From Paenibacillus donghaensis (GTDB lineage: Bacteria > Bacillota > Bacilli > Paenibacillales > Paenibacillaceae): a stretch of DNA of 64,000 nt. Location: assembly GCF_002192415.1 (NCBI RefSeq), contig NZ_CP021780.1, positions 1,302,001-1,366,000 on the forward strand. The letters are read 5' to 3'. A program made the translations under genes and the position numbers. Each line of letters starts with the position of its first letter. The stretch's first letter is position 1. Under the pieces are notes generated by a model that worked only from the letters and a program-made list of their open reading frames with translations, did no database searches and was not told the origin of the DNA. Positions 52,987 through 61,338 of the stretch are shown here, piece by piece.

Positions 52987-53051
52987 GCAGGTCCAGGGTT
53001 CTAGCCCCTGACAATCCATCCTAAAGAAACGGCAGAGATGCCGTTTTTTTG
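52987..53051 (+). pseudogene. 3' half of tRNA-Lys plus its terminator (direct repeat of 33327-33391)
   Basis: GCAGGTCCAGGGTT, CCCCTGACAATCCATC and the hairpin AACGGCA-GAGA-TGCCGTT with a T run copy 33327-33391 at 63 of 65 positions. The T-loop TTCGAG is changed to TTCTAG. No 5' half adjoins it; the preceding 52840-52986 shows no gene. It may be an attachment-type repeat bounding the accessory block. Confidence 0.85.
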
Positions 53052-53068
53052 GTGTGTTCAGTGTTTAA

Positions 53069-53301
53069 AGTAACCAGCTCCCATGCGGACCGTATAGCCG
53101 CTATTTCCTCATTTCTGCGATGTTTTTGAGTTTTGCGGACTGTATAGCAGTTATTTAGTCAAAACAGGCCCCAAACAGAGGTGATTTGCTTGAATAAGGG
53201 CATCTGAGTCCGTTAGACTGGCAAAACATGCGTTTTACAAAAAAATAGGGGCTCCTGAGTCCGCACGGCAGGAGTCGAAGTGAAAATGGGTTACTGGTTA
53301 C
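53069..53301. repeat. Dispersed palindromic repeat, copy B
   Basis: About 230 bases closely matching copies A and C, running from GTAACCAG to TTACTGGTTAC, so the ends are inverted repeats. Internal GCGGAC-GTATAGC and CTCCTGAGTCCGC blocks are complementary. As at copy A, a tRNA-Lys 3' end and terminator lie just to its left. Confidence 0.82.
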
Positions 53302-53371
53302 AGGTCTCCACATGATTGTGGCTAATCTTCTTCTAATTGTGTGCTTCTGTTTTCTTTCTTCGAGCGGTTGG

Positions 53372-53445
53372 TGACAACAATGTAACAAACCCCCTCCTGC
53401 TTATCACCTGGATCGAACGACAATGCTTGCTCTAAACCATACAAT
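53372..53445 (+). promoter_or_regulatory. BceR-type box and promoter of the beta-lactamase-family gene
   Basis: TGACA-ACAA-TGTAA at 53372-53385 fits the TNACA-N4-TGTAA motif reported for BceR-like regulators. CCTCCTGCTTATCACCTG follows at 53393 and the -10 TACAAT at 53440. The distances from box to -10 (68) and from CCTCCTGC to -10 (47) are the same as at bceA. Confidence 0.75.
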
Positions 53446-53520
53446 AAGTGTGTTGGAACTGCCTGTTCAATCTGACTTGGGTTAACCCCAAATTTAAGGG
53501 AAGCAAGGAGAGGATTCTAG

Positions 53521-55601
53521 TTGAATAAGAATAAGAATAACAAAACCCGCCGCAGGGTTCGCATCCTGACCGCTCTGCTGACGTTGACGCTTGTCGGTGA
53601 AGCAAGCGCGTTCGCTCAGCAGCCTGAGTCGGCTTCGGTTACCTCCGTCAAGCAGCTTGCCGCACTCACCAGCGCTGCCCCGGGAGATTTAAAGAGCGGA
53701 CCCCGTGATGCCAAGGAAGTCGAGGCGTTTCTTGACGCTTTTTTTGCCCAGGATGCCATCAAGCAAAAAGCCGGAGCCGCTGCGATATCTGTCGTTCAGG
53801 GCGGGAAAGTGCTCGTATCCAAAGGCTACGGTATAACTAACCCAACCTCGAAGTCACAGGAAGACGCAATCCGTGCTACCTTTCGGGTCGGCTCCGTTTC
53901 CAAAGTATTCACAGCCACTGCCATGATGCAACTTGTCGATCAAGGGAAAATTTCACTGCAGGACAACATTGAAAAGTACCTGGATGGTTACCAAATAACA
54001 AATTCCTTCGATACACCAGTAACGATAGAGAATCTGTTGACGCATACGACCGGTTTTGAAGTGCGCGAACCTACCGATGCCAGCTATTTATTTGACCCTT
54101 CCCAGCAACCGATTTCTTTAAAAGAAAGCATCTATGATGTATTCCCCCTGTTGTCCGCAAGCCGGGAACGTCATATATGTATGATAACTTCGCATCTAGG
54201 CTGCAAGGATACATTGTTCAGCAGGTAAGCGGAGAATCGTTCGGGAGCTATGTACAAAAACATCTGTTTAAGCCGCTCGGTATGACTTCAAGCAGCTTTA
54301 GCGTGACCAAAGATTTGGCCCGTCGGCTCGTACCTTCTTACGATGCGGAGGGCAACGCTATTCCGGTATATGGTTTTTCGCCGAGTGAATGGCCGGAGGG
54401 GAGTATGTTATCGACAGCCTCTGATATGGCACTGTTTATGAAAGCTTTTCTGAATGAGGGCCGGGCGGCGGACGGTTCGGTTATCCTGTCACCTGAATCG
54501 GTGAAGGCGATGTCGACATACCAGATGGCTATACATCCGGATTTGCCGGATACGACCTATGGCTTTGAATCGCCTGTTATTCCGTCCACAACGAACGGTG
54601 AAGATGTGATCTCCAAAGGTGGGGATATTCTCGGCTATAGTTCACTCTTATGGATTCTACCCGACCGCAAAACGGGAGTCTTCGTTTCATACAATGCGAA
54701 TCAGGATTTGCGAAATGATCTGTTTACCGCTTTTATGAATCATTATTATGCGAGTGGCAAATCGTCGTATGATCCGTTGGGTTTCAAAGTGCAGTCCGCA
54801 GAGCATCTTGCCAAGTTTGAAGGCTTGTACTCCGATTTGCGGATTAAATTACTGACCAAAGTCGAAGTGGCAGGAGACGGTACGCTAATGGTGAGCGATA
54901 CGCTTAGCCGTCACCAGCTGAAGCAGATCGACGAGCTGCTGTTCGTTGATGATGAGGGTAACCCTCTAGCATTCAAGACGGATGCCGAGGGCCGTATTAT
55001 CTATATGAAATACTCTAATTTATTCAGCTATGCGGGTAAAATATCGGAGGATCTAGCCGAATTCCCGGATGTATCGGCCGATCATCCGTATGCCAGCTAC
55101 ATTCTGAGCCTGAAGTCACTGGGCTACTTAACGGAAGATTTGTCAGAGCCATTTCAACCTACGCAAACGGTCATCCGCGGAGCGTTCATCCATGCTTTTA
55201 ACGCGATATGGAGCATCCCTGAATCTTCAAACCCGTCCTTATTCAAGGATATTGAAAATTCTCCGTATCGAAAGGATATACAAGCCGCTGTCGAGGCTGG
55301 TATGTTGAATGGAACGGGGAGCGGCTTGTTCGAACCGGACCGTCCGATTCTTCGTGAAGAAGCAGCCGCTATCGTTTACCGCTTACTTACTGTAACGGGG
55401 ATTAGGGTGCCGGATTCCACGGCTGTACTCGCACCGGGTACGTCGAAATGGGCTGCCGATGCTGTCAGTTCTGCAGTAAGCTGGAAGCTGCATGGACCGG
55501 AGGTGACAGAATCGAACGGCATGTTCGACTACGGCTCTCAGCGGGCGCTCAACAAGCAGGAACTGGCGGCTCTGCTGTTCACGATGCTGCTTCCGAAATA
55601 A
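53521..55601 (+). pseudogene. Secreted beta-lactamase-family serine hydrolase with SLH-like segments, frameshifted
   Basis: A TTG start at 53521 follows AAGGAGAGG. A signal peptide (basic start, then LTALLTLTLVGEASAFA) leads into the serine hydrolase domain with FRVGSVSKVFTATAMMQLVD (Ser-x-x-Lys) and LLTHTTGFE. At 54144-54148 one C is missing: an added C restores PVVRKPGTSYMYDNFASRLQ, joining the frame from 54177 to 55601 (YDN is the usual Tyr motif). The C-terminal 170 residues have two SLH-like segments, FPDVSADHPYASYILSLKSL and PYRKDIQAAVEAGMLNGTGS, for cell-wall attachment. It precedes the BceRS/BceAB genes and shares a promoter type with bceA. It may modify or cut a peptide antibiotic or wall peptides. 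Confidence 0.85.
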
Positions 55602-55610
55602 GGTCATTAG

Positions 55611-55644
55611 AGGAGGGGGGCAATTCATTTGCCCTTCCTTTTTG
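55611..55644 (+). terminator. Terminator between the hydrolase gene and bceR
   Basis: AGGGGGGCAA pairs with TTGCCCTTCCT across ATTCAT (one mismatch), followed by TTTTT. Confidence 0.78.
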
Positions 55645-55693
55645 CACGGAATGGTATGATGGAGGTGCAATAGCGGGAAGGGAGCTGGTCGTT

Positions 55694-56377
55694 ATGGATT
55701 TTAATATATTTATTATCGAAGATGATGCTGCCATTTTTGCTTCCCTAAAGGAAAGATTGGAGCAGTGGTCGTTTCACGTCACGGGACCGGAGCGATTTGA
55801 TGATGTGATGAGCACCTATATTGAAGTACAGCCCCAACTGGTCATCATAGATATACAACTCCCGATGTATGACGGTTTTCACTGGTGCCGGGAGATTCGG
55901 GCAGTGTCCAAAGTGCCGATTCTATTTCTATCTTCGCGTGATCATCCTCTGGATATGGTGATGGCGATGAATATGGGGGCGGACGATTATATTCAAAAGC
56001 CGTTTCATATGGACGTGCTGTTGGCGCAAATACAGGCGATTCTCCGCCGGACCTATGCTTACAGAGAGGAAGCTGATGATCTTATCGAATGGAACGGCAC
56101 CATTATTGATATGAAGCGTGGGTTGATCCGCAAGGATGGGCAGGATGTGTTATTAACCAAGAATGAATTTTTTATTCTAGTTGTACTCGTCAAGGCGAAG
56201 GATAAAGTGATTTCACGCCAGGATCTGATCCGCAAGCTGTGGGATGATGAATCTTTCGTCAATGACAATACGCTGACAGCGAATATAACACGGTTGCGTC
56301 AAAAGCTGGCGCTGTTCCAACTGGATGAAGCCATTGTAACGAAGAAAGGGCTTGGCTATATGGCGTCTACGTTATGA
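55694..56377 (+). CDS. BceR-like response regulator (OmpR type)
   Basis: A 227-residue regulator with ATG after GGGAAGGGAGCTGG. The receiver has IIEDDAAI and phospho-acceptor Asp in LVIIDIQLPMYDGFHWCREI, then FLSSRDHPLDMVMAMNMGAD, the family hallmark, and YIQKPFH. The winged-helix domain has LTKNEFFILVVLVKAKDKVI, SFVNDNTLTANITRLRQKL and TKKGLGYM. Together with the short kinase it forms the pair typically linked to BceAB transporters against bacitracin and lantibiotics. The ATGA stop/start overlap joins it to the kinase gene. Confidence 0.92.
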   Translation: MDFNIFIIEDDAAIFASLKERLEQWSFHVTGPERFDDVMSTYIEVQPQLVIIDIQLPMYDGFHWCREIRAVSKVPILFLSSRDHPLDMVMAMNMGADDYIQKPFHMDVLLAQIQAILRRTYAYREEADDLIEWNGTIIDMKRGLIRKDGQDVLLTKNEFFILVVLVKAKDKVISRQDLIRKLWDDESFVNDNTLTANITRLRQKLALFQLDEAIVTKKGLGYMASTL

Positions 56378-57417
56378 GGGAGAAAAGCTTGTTATTTCGC
56401 TATCTGTATGACAGGAAAAGCTGGATTGTTTTCTTCCTGCTTTCATTGTTGTTTGTGGATTTACTGATCTGGATCGACAATGGCATTTCCATCCGAGGTG
56501 ACTCGATGCTCTATTTAAACATGCTGCTAATTCTAGCTATGGTTACTTTCCTTGGGTGGCGTTGTCGAAAAGAAACGAAGTATCCGCGAGCACTGACGGA
56601 ACTGGCTGAAGAGATCCAGGAAGATTGGGTTGAAACATTGCCGTCTGCTTATTTGTATCAGGAGGAAGCCACGAACGAGCTCTTACGGGCAGTGGACCAC
56701 TGGTACTGGCATAAAATATCGAATAGCAATGCTGCCCGATCGATGGAGCAGGATTATATTGCTGCCTGGGTGCATGAGGTAAAGACGCCACTGACTGCAG
56801 TGAAATTGACAATCGATGCGAACAGGGACAATCCGGCGATGCGTAAAATTGAATCGGAATGGCTGCGGATCCATCTGCTCATCGACCAGCAATTATACAT
56901 TTCACGTTTGCCGTCGCTTGAAGCTGATTATATGTTGGAACAGACTGGCATCCAGCGGCTTGCTGCTCAGGAAGTACGTGAGCTTACCTCCTGGTGTGTG
57001 GAGAAAAATATAGCTGTCGAGTTTGAAGGGGAAGAGACATTAGTTAGAACGGACCGCAAATGGTGCCGTTTTATTATCCGGCAAATATTGACGAATGCGG
57101 TCAAGTATAGCCCGGAAGGTGGAATGATCTGTCTGTCGACTACAGTCACACCTGACGGACATGTCCGGATGACGATTAGAGATGAAGGACCGGGCATCGC
57201 CGCACATGAATTGCCCCGTATTTTCGATAAAGGATTTACTGGGGGGAACGGAAGATTGCACAATGCGGCAACTGGATTGGGGCTCTATTTAGCGCAAACT
57301 GTTGCTGTCAAAATCGGGATTTCGTTAACAGTACAGTCGGAGCCGAATACAGGAACGACTATGCAGATGACCTTCACGGTTATCAATGCGTTTGAATCCG
57401 TCCGGACTTCCATATGA
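56374..57417 (+). CDS. BceS-like intramembrane-sensing histidine kinase
   Basis: A 347-residue kinase with two closely spaced membrane helices (about 15-32 and 44-62) and almost no extracellular loop, the intramembrane-sensing form. The phospho-acceptor region is IAAWVHEVKTPLTAVKLTID (His about 135). The ATPase domain has IIRQILTNAVKYSPEGGMIC, RDEGPGIAAHELPRIFDKGF and ATGLGLYLAQTVA. Such kinases do not bind the drug but read the activity of the BceAB transporter. It overlaps bceR by ATGA. Confidence 0.93.
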   Translation: MREKSLLFRYLYDRKSWIVFFLLSLLFVDLLIWIDNGISIRGDSMLYLNMLLILAMVTFLGWRCRKETKYPRALTELAEEIQEDWVETLPSAYLYQEEATNELLRAVDHWYWHKISNSNAARSMEQDYIAAWVHEVKTPLTAVKLTIDANRDNPAMRKIESEWLRIHLLIDQQLYISRLPSLEADYMLEQTGIQRLAAQEVRELTSWCVEKNIAVEFEGEETLVRTDRKWCRFIIRQILTNAVKYSPEGGMICLSTTVTPDGHVRMTIRDEGPGIAAHELPRIFDKGFTGGNGRLHNAATGLGLYLAQTVAVKIGISLTVQSEPNTGTTMQMTFTVINAFESVRTSI

Positions 57418-57488
57418 TAATATTGTCACGTAGAACCTCCTGCTTGTCATCTGATACGGGCGACGGGCAAGGCCTGTTTCTCTAGAAT
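57415..57488 (+). promoter_or_regulatory. BceR-type box and promoter of bceAB
   Basis: TGATA-ATAT-TGTCA at 57415-57428, overlapping the end of bceS, then CCTCCTGCTTGTCATCTG at 57436 and a -10 TAGAAT at 57483. Spacing between these three elements is base-for-base identical to that at 53372-53445. Confidence 0.75.
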
Positions 57489-57518
57489 GAAAGATAGATC
57501 AGAGTGGAGGCTATGGAG

Positions 57519-58304
57519 ATGAATCCAAACAATAGGCTACAAACCGTGCTGCATGCGCAGGAAGTCCGTAAATCATTTGGTGTCAGGGGAAATGTTCAGC
57601 AGGTGCTGAAGGGCATCAACCTACGTGTAGTGGAAGGTGAATTTGTCGGGATCATGGGGCCGTCCGGGTCGGGGAAGTCGACTTTGATCAATGTGTTGGC
57701 GACTATTGATAAAGCGACGGAAGGGAAAATATTTGTCGAAGATACGGACATCTCGAAGATGAAAAATGCAGAATTGTCTGTTTTTCGGCGCAAGAAGCTG
57801 GGCTTCATTTTTCAGGACTACAATTTACTCGATACGTTGACGGTGAAAGAGAATATCCTACTGCCCGTTTCCCTCGGTAAGATGAAGAAAGCAGCGGCGG
57901 AGGCTGAATTTCAGGCTATTGCTGCAGATCTCGGCATCGGGGAGATTGCCCATAAATACCCGCATGAAATTTCCGGGGGGCAGCGGCAACGAACGTCTGC
58001 TGCACGCGCACTAATCCACCGGCCCTCTATCGTATTTGCGGATGAGCCGACAGGCGCTTTGGATTCGAAGGCGGCTTCCTCTCTATTGGGAATGATGGAG
58101 GAGCTTAACCGGCAGCGCAACATTACCATTATGATGGTGACTCATGATGCTGTAGCCTCGAGCTATTGCAGCCGCGTCGTGTTTTTGAAGGACGGAATGC
58201 TGTATTCCGAATTGTACCGTGGCAGCAAGACGCGGCAAGCTTTCTTCAAAGATATATTGAATGTGCAGGCCGTGCTCGGGGGTGATCATGTTGACACTGT
58301 TTGA
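57519..58304 (+). CDS. BceA-like ABC transporter ATP-binding protein
   Basis: The ATG at 57519 is chosen because GGAGG ends eight bases upstream; GTG 57504 and ATG 57513 are too close. The product has about 261 residues. Motifs: Walker A GIMGPSGSGKSTLINVLATI, FIFQDYNLLDTLTVKENILL, signature ISGGQRQRTSAARAL, Walker B IVFADEPTGALDSKAASSLL and H-loop VTHDA. It powers the FtsX-type BceB permease, whose gene starts within its last codons. The pair frees lipid II cycle intermediates from, or removes, peptide antibiotics. Confidence 0.94.
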   Translation: MNPNNRLQTVLHAQEVRKSFGVRGNVQQVLKGINLRVVEGEFVGIMGPSGSGKSTLINVLATIDKATEGKIFVEDTDISKMKNAELSVFRRKKLGFIFQDYNLLDTLTVKENILLPVSLGKMKKAAAEAEFQAIAADLGIGEIAHKYPHEISGGQRQRTSAARALIHRPSIVFADEPTGALDSKAASSLLGMMEELNRQRNITIMMVTHDAVASSYCSRVVFLKDGMLYSELYRGSKTRQAFFKDILNVQAVLGGDHVDTV

Positions 58305-60204
58305 GTTGATCATCCGTGGTATGCGGATAAATATTAAACATTACTACCTGTATTATTTCGCACTTATTTTCAGTACAACGCTTTATTTCGTGTTCGCAAC
58401 ATTGCAGTATGACTCATCGGTAATGGCAGTCACATTCGGCGATATTCAGTTCACTTCGGTGTTTAATGCGGCCGGGATTTTGATGCTCGCGATTGTGGTT
58501 GTATTCATGATCTACGCGAACAGCATTTTTCTGAAAAGACGCAGTAAGGAAATCGGACTGTATCAGCTGGTGGGTCTGACGCACAGCGCGGTAGCGAGAT
58601 TGCTGATTACCGAGAGTGCGCTGCTTGGGATGGGGGCGCTCCTGATCGGGATTGGCGGGGGCGCGCTTGTGGCGCGGCTTTTTGTGCTGATATTGATGAA
58701 ACTTATAGGTATAGAAAGTGCAGTGACCCTGTCGTTCTCGAGTGGAGCCGCCTTGCAGACCGTCATCGTATTTACTGTGCTAATCGGCCTTACCATGGTA
58801 CAAATGTTGTTCAAGGTTTACCGCTCAACGTTACTCGACCTGTTCAAAGCGGACAAGCAAGGTGATCATCCGCAACAGCCGAAGACCGTTCTGTCCGCTT
58901 TGATGGGGCTGCTCGGTATTGTACTGATCGCTATGGGCTATCTGCTCTCCAGCCAAACGCTTGGCCAGAATCTGTTCCTGCAGTTACTTGTTATTCTTGC
59001 CTCGACCATTCTTGGGACCTATCTGCTGTTTCGTGTGACGATAGGCTGGTTGTTCTACCAGATACGAAAGGGCAAAGACGGACAGCTCGGGCTAAAAAAC
59101 AGTTTGTCGCTAGCCCCGATCATGCATCGCATGAAAGGCAATGCGAACTCGCTCACACTGATTACCGTTCTGTCCGCGATGACACTGACGATGGTGGCCA
59201 TCTCTTATTCGCTATACTATTCGGCGGAGAGTGAGTCTAGGGAAATGTTGCCCTACGATTTCATCTTTGAAAATAATGAGCAGGCTGCGAAGTCATTTCG
59301 TGTTGAGCTGAAGAAGGTTGGAATTAGGTTTGCTCATCGAAAGGTGGATGCTATCCGGCTGGCAGGGACGATCGGCAAAGGGCAAGAGGACGATCGCAGC
59401 CTATTGCTGCTCGCGGCAGAGCAGTTGCAGGCAAGTGGTGCAGATATTATCGTCCCAGGGCAGGGTGAGGCTGCGTGGTACACTGGCCTGAAGAAGGCAT
59501 TAAGCAAGGAGCTTACCCCGGTTACTTTTCCACAGGCAGTTGAATTGAGCGCAAGCGAGGTTCGTGTCCAAATCAATGTAACCCGAGGATATGATCGCTA
59601 TGCCATGAATTACAGCTTACAGGGCCATCAGTTGGTTATGCCGGTAGCGACGATAAGGACTATTCGTGAGCAAATGCCGGTTTCCCCCGAATATGAAGAC
59701 CTTCGCATCGACACCTACCAAATTGCGGATAAGAGTGAGCGTGCAGCGGCATCTGGCATCTATGCGAAATATGTCAAGGAAGAGGGGGTCAATCCTGATT
59801 TCGATGCATTTTATAAAGGATCGCTCCGAAAATTCGGGCTGATCATTTTTATAGCAGGTTTTCTCGGCCTTATCTTCCTGATCTCCACGGGCAGTATCCT
59901 GTATTTCAAGCAGATGACAGAGGCGGAGCAGGAGCGGACAAGCTATACGATTCTGCGGCAACTCGGATTCGGAGAACGTGAGATTATGGGCGGTATTATC
60001 CGCAAGCAGATATTTGTATTCGCGATTCCGCTGGCGATCGGGCTTTTGCATTCCATCTTCGCCGTAAAAGCAGCTTCCGCGCTGAGCTTGTCCAACCTCA
60101 CCTTCCCGGCCGCTATTGCTATGTCGGTATACACACTCATCTATTTTCTGTTTGCTGTTCTCACCGTTGTTTATTACCGCCGTATTGTGAGGGAGGCGCT
60201 GTAG
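58288..60204 (+). CDS. BceB-like FtsX-family permease
   Basis: From the ATG at 58288 (GGGGGTG upstream, overlapping bceA by 17 bases) the product has 638 residues. The start LTLFELIIRGMRINIKHYYL is typical of BceB/PsdB. About ten membrane helices are seen, with RRSKEIGLYQLVGLTHSAVA in the first FtsX domain. A large extracellular domain of about 200 residues (about 325-520) lies between helices 7 and 8, where peptide recognition occurs. The C-terminal FtsX block has YTILRQLGFGEREIMGGIIR. The specific antibiotic is unknown. Confidence 0.93.
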   Translation: MLTLFELIIRGMRINIKHYYLYYFALIFSTTLYFVFATLQYDSSVMAVTFGDIQFTSVFNAAGILMLAIVVVFMIYANSIFLKRRSKEIGLYQLVGLTHSAVARLLITESALLGMGALLIGIGGGALVARLFVLILMKLIGIESAVTLSFSSGAALQTVIVFTVLIGLTMVQMLFKVYRSTLLDLFKADKQGDHPQQPKTVLSALMGLLGIVLIAMGYLLSSQTLGQNLFLQLLVILASTILGTYLLFRVTIGWLFYQIRKGKDGQLGLKNSLSLAPIMHRMKGNANSLTLITVLSAMTLTMVAISYSLYYSAESESREMLPYDFIFENNEQAAKSFRVELKKVGIRFAHRKVDAIRLAGTIGKGQEDDRSLLLLAAEQLQASGADIIVPGQGEAAWYTGLKKALSKELTPVTFPQAVELSASEVRVQINVTRGYDRYAMNYSLQGHQLVMPVATIRTIREQMPVSPEYEDLRIDTYQIADKSERAAASGIYAKYVKEEGVNPDFDAFYKGSLRKFGLIIFIAGFLGLIFLISTGSILYFKQMTEAEQERTSYTILRQLGFGEREIMGGIIRKQIFVFAIPLAIGLLHSIFAVKAASALSLSNLTFPAAIAMSVYTLIYFLFAVLTVVYYRRIVREAL

Positions 60205-60233
60205 GACCAGATACGCTTCCCACCCGTAATTAA

Positions 60234-60461
60234 TGTAACCAAGACCCAAGCGGACCGTATAGCCTCTATTTCCCCATTCCTGCGAAGTTTTTGAGTTTTG
60301 CGGACTGTATAGCCGTTATTTAGTCAAAACAGGCTCTAAGCAGAGGTGATTCGTTTGAATAAGGGCAGCTGAGTCCGTTAGGCGGACAAAACACGTTTTT
60401 TGCAGCAAATAGGGGCTCCTGAGTCCGCAGCACAGGAACTGAGGTGAAAATTAGTTACTGG
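60234..60461. repeat. Dispersed palindromic repeat, copy C
   Basis: About 228 bases from GTAACCAAG to TTACTGG, matching copy B over most of its length (for example GCGGACTGTATAGCCGTTAT, TTAGTCAAAACAGGC, CTCCTGAGTCCGCA). It follows bceB by 30 bases and has no tRNA sequence beside it. Confidence 0.82.
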
Positions 60462-60530
60462 ACAGGCCTTCGCAGGTTATTCTTTAGCCTGCTTGTGGCA
60501 GTGTGGTTAAGTTTGAGCGACAAAGCTGGT

Positions 60531-60896
60531 CTAGCTGTGTTCCGCTATCTGTATCTCGAAGCCGTCCGGGTCCAGAATATAAAAGAACCGCAGGTGGGGA
60601 TTCGGCGTGATCGGTCCGCGCGCTACCGGGATACCCTGGTTATTTAAATTCTCTATTGCCTTATCCAGTGACTCCACCTCGAAACCAACGGAAACGCCGC
60701 ATTCCGGCTTCAGAGCCGGGTCGGTTCCCTGGATAAGCTCGATCTTAGGCTGCCCCTCCGGGCCTAACATAACAATCTGTCTTCCTCTGCTCTCAAATCT
60801 GCGGTCAACCGGAAGTCCCAGAATGCTATGATAAAAATTAAGGGATGCCTCCAAATCGCGCACCCTAAGCGTAATCCAATTCAGGCTCAAGTTCAT
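60531..60896 (-). CDS. VOC-family (glyoxalase/bleomycin-resistance fold) protein
   Basis: A 121-residue minus-strand protein. ATG at 60896 is chosen because GAAGGGGATATT precedes it. It has the paired beta-alpha-beta-beta-beta fold pattern: WITLRVRDLEASLNFYHSIL and GLPVDRRFESRGRQIVMLG in the first half, and GFEVESLDKAIENLNNQGIP then FFYILDPDGFEIQIAEH in the second. The Glu near the end is a usual metal ligand. Functions range from lactoylglutathione lyase to thiol transfer and drug binding; none can be fixed here. Confidence 0.88.
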   Translation of the reverse strand: MNLSLNWITLRVRDLEASLNFYHSILGLPVDRRFESRGRQIVMLGPEGQPKIELIQGTDPALKPECGVSVGFEVESLDKAIENLNNQGIPVARGPITPNPHLRFFYILDPDGFEIQIAEHS

Positions 60897-60995
60897 GATT
60901 TTAATATCCCCTTCAGTGAATATTCTATTTTTTTCATTATACGCCATTTTGCACTGACACAGGGCGGATCGCTATCAATCTAACCACTGCAAGAA

Positions 60996-61338
60996 ATCCG
61001 TCAAACCATTATCCTCAACGCTCCAATCGATAAAGTATGGAAGGCTCCGCAGTCTGTTAAAGTTGCCTGCTGATAAGGAAATGTCCATTGCATCCATTAC
61101 GGATTGCTTCCCGATCATCCGGACGGCTGTCAACAAGCATCTGCAGGTTCTGTTCGATGCCCAGCTTGTCAGCAGTCAGAAAGTCGGACGGGAAACCCGG
61201 TACAAGCTTCAGCCGGAGCCTTTGTTGGAGCTGCAGGATTGGCTCGCTTTTTTTGAACAATACTGGGCTAATAAATTGTCTGCGCTTATATGGACGAATC
61301 CTTCCAGTGGGACACGGGAATCATGGCTGGGACGGTAG
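60996..61338 (+). pseudogene. Joined fragments of an SRPBCC (AHSA1) protein and an ArsR-family regulator
   Basis: At 60996-61040 one frame reads IRQTIILNAPIDKVWKAP, the start of an activator-of-Hsp90-like SRPBCC protein. From about 61050 another frame reads LPADKEMSIASITDCFPIIR, TAVNKHLQVLFDAQLVSSQK and VGRETRYKLQPEPLLELQDW, the DNA-binding part of an ArsR-type repressor without its N-terminus. In intact loci the ArsR gene comes first, so the order is scrambled. No start site fits. Confidence 0.6.

Noticed and set aside
33390..52990. Integrated prophage or conjugative element
   Set aside because: There are no integrase, portal, terminase, relaxase or replication genes; only the tRNA-end repeats hint at integration.
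55448..55693. N-terminal extension of the BceR-like regulator
   Set aside because: It overlaps the end of the hydrolase gene and a terminator; the ATG at 55694 gives the standard receiver start.
33507..60461. Regularly spaced repeats as a CRISPR array
   Set aside because: The copies are 200 bases or more long and lie kilobases apart, with no spacers and no cas genes.
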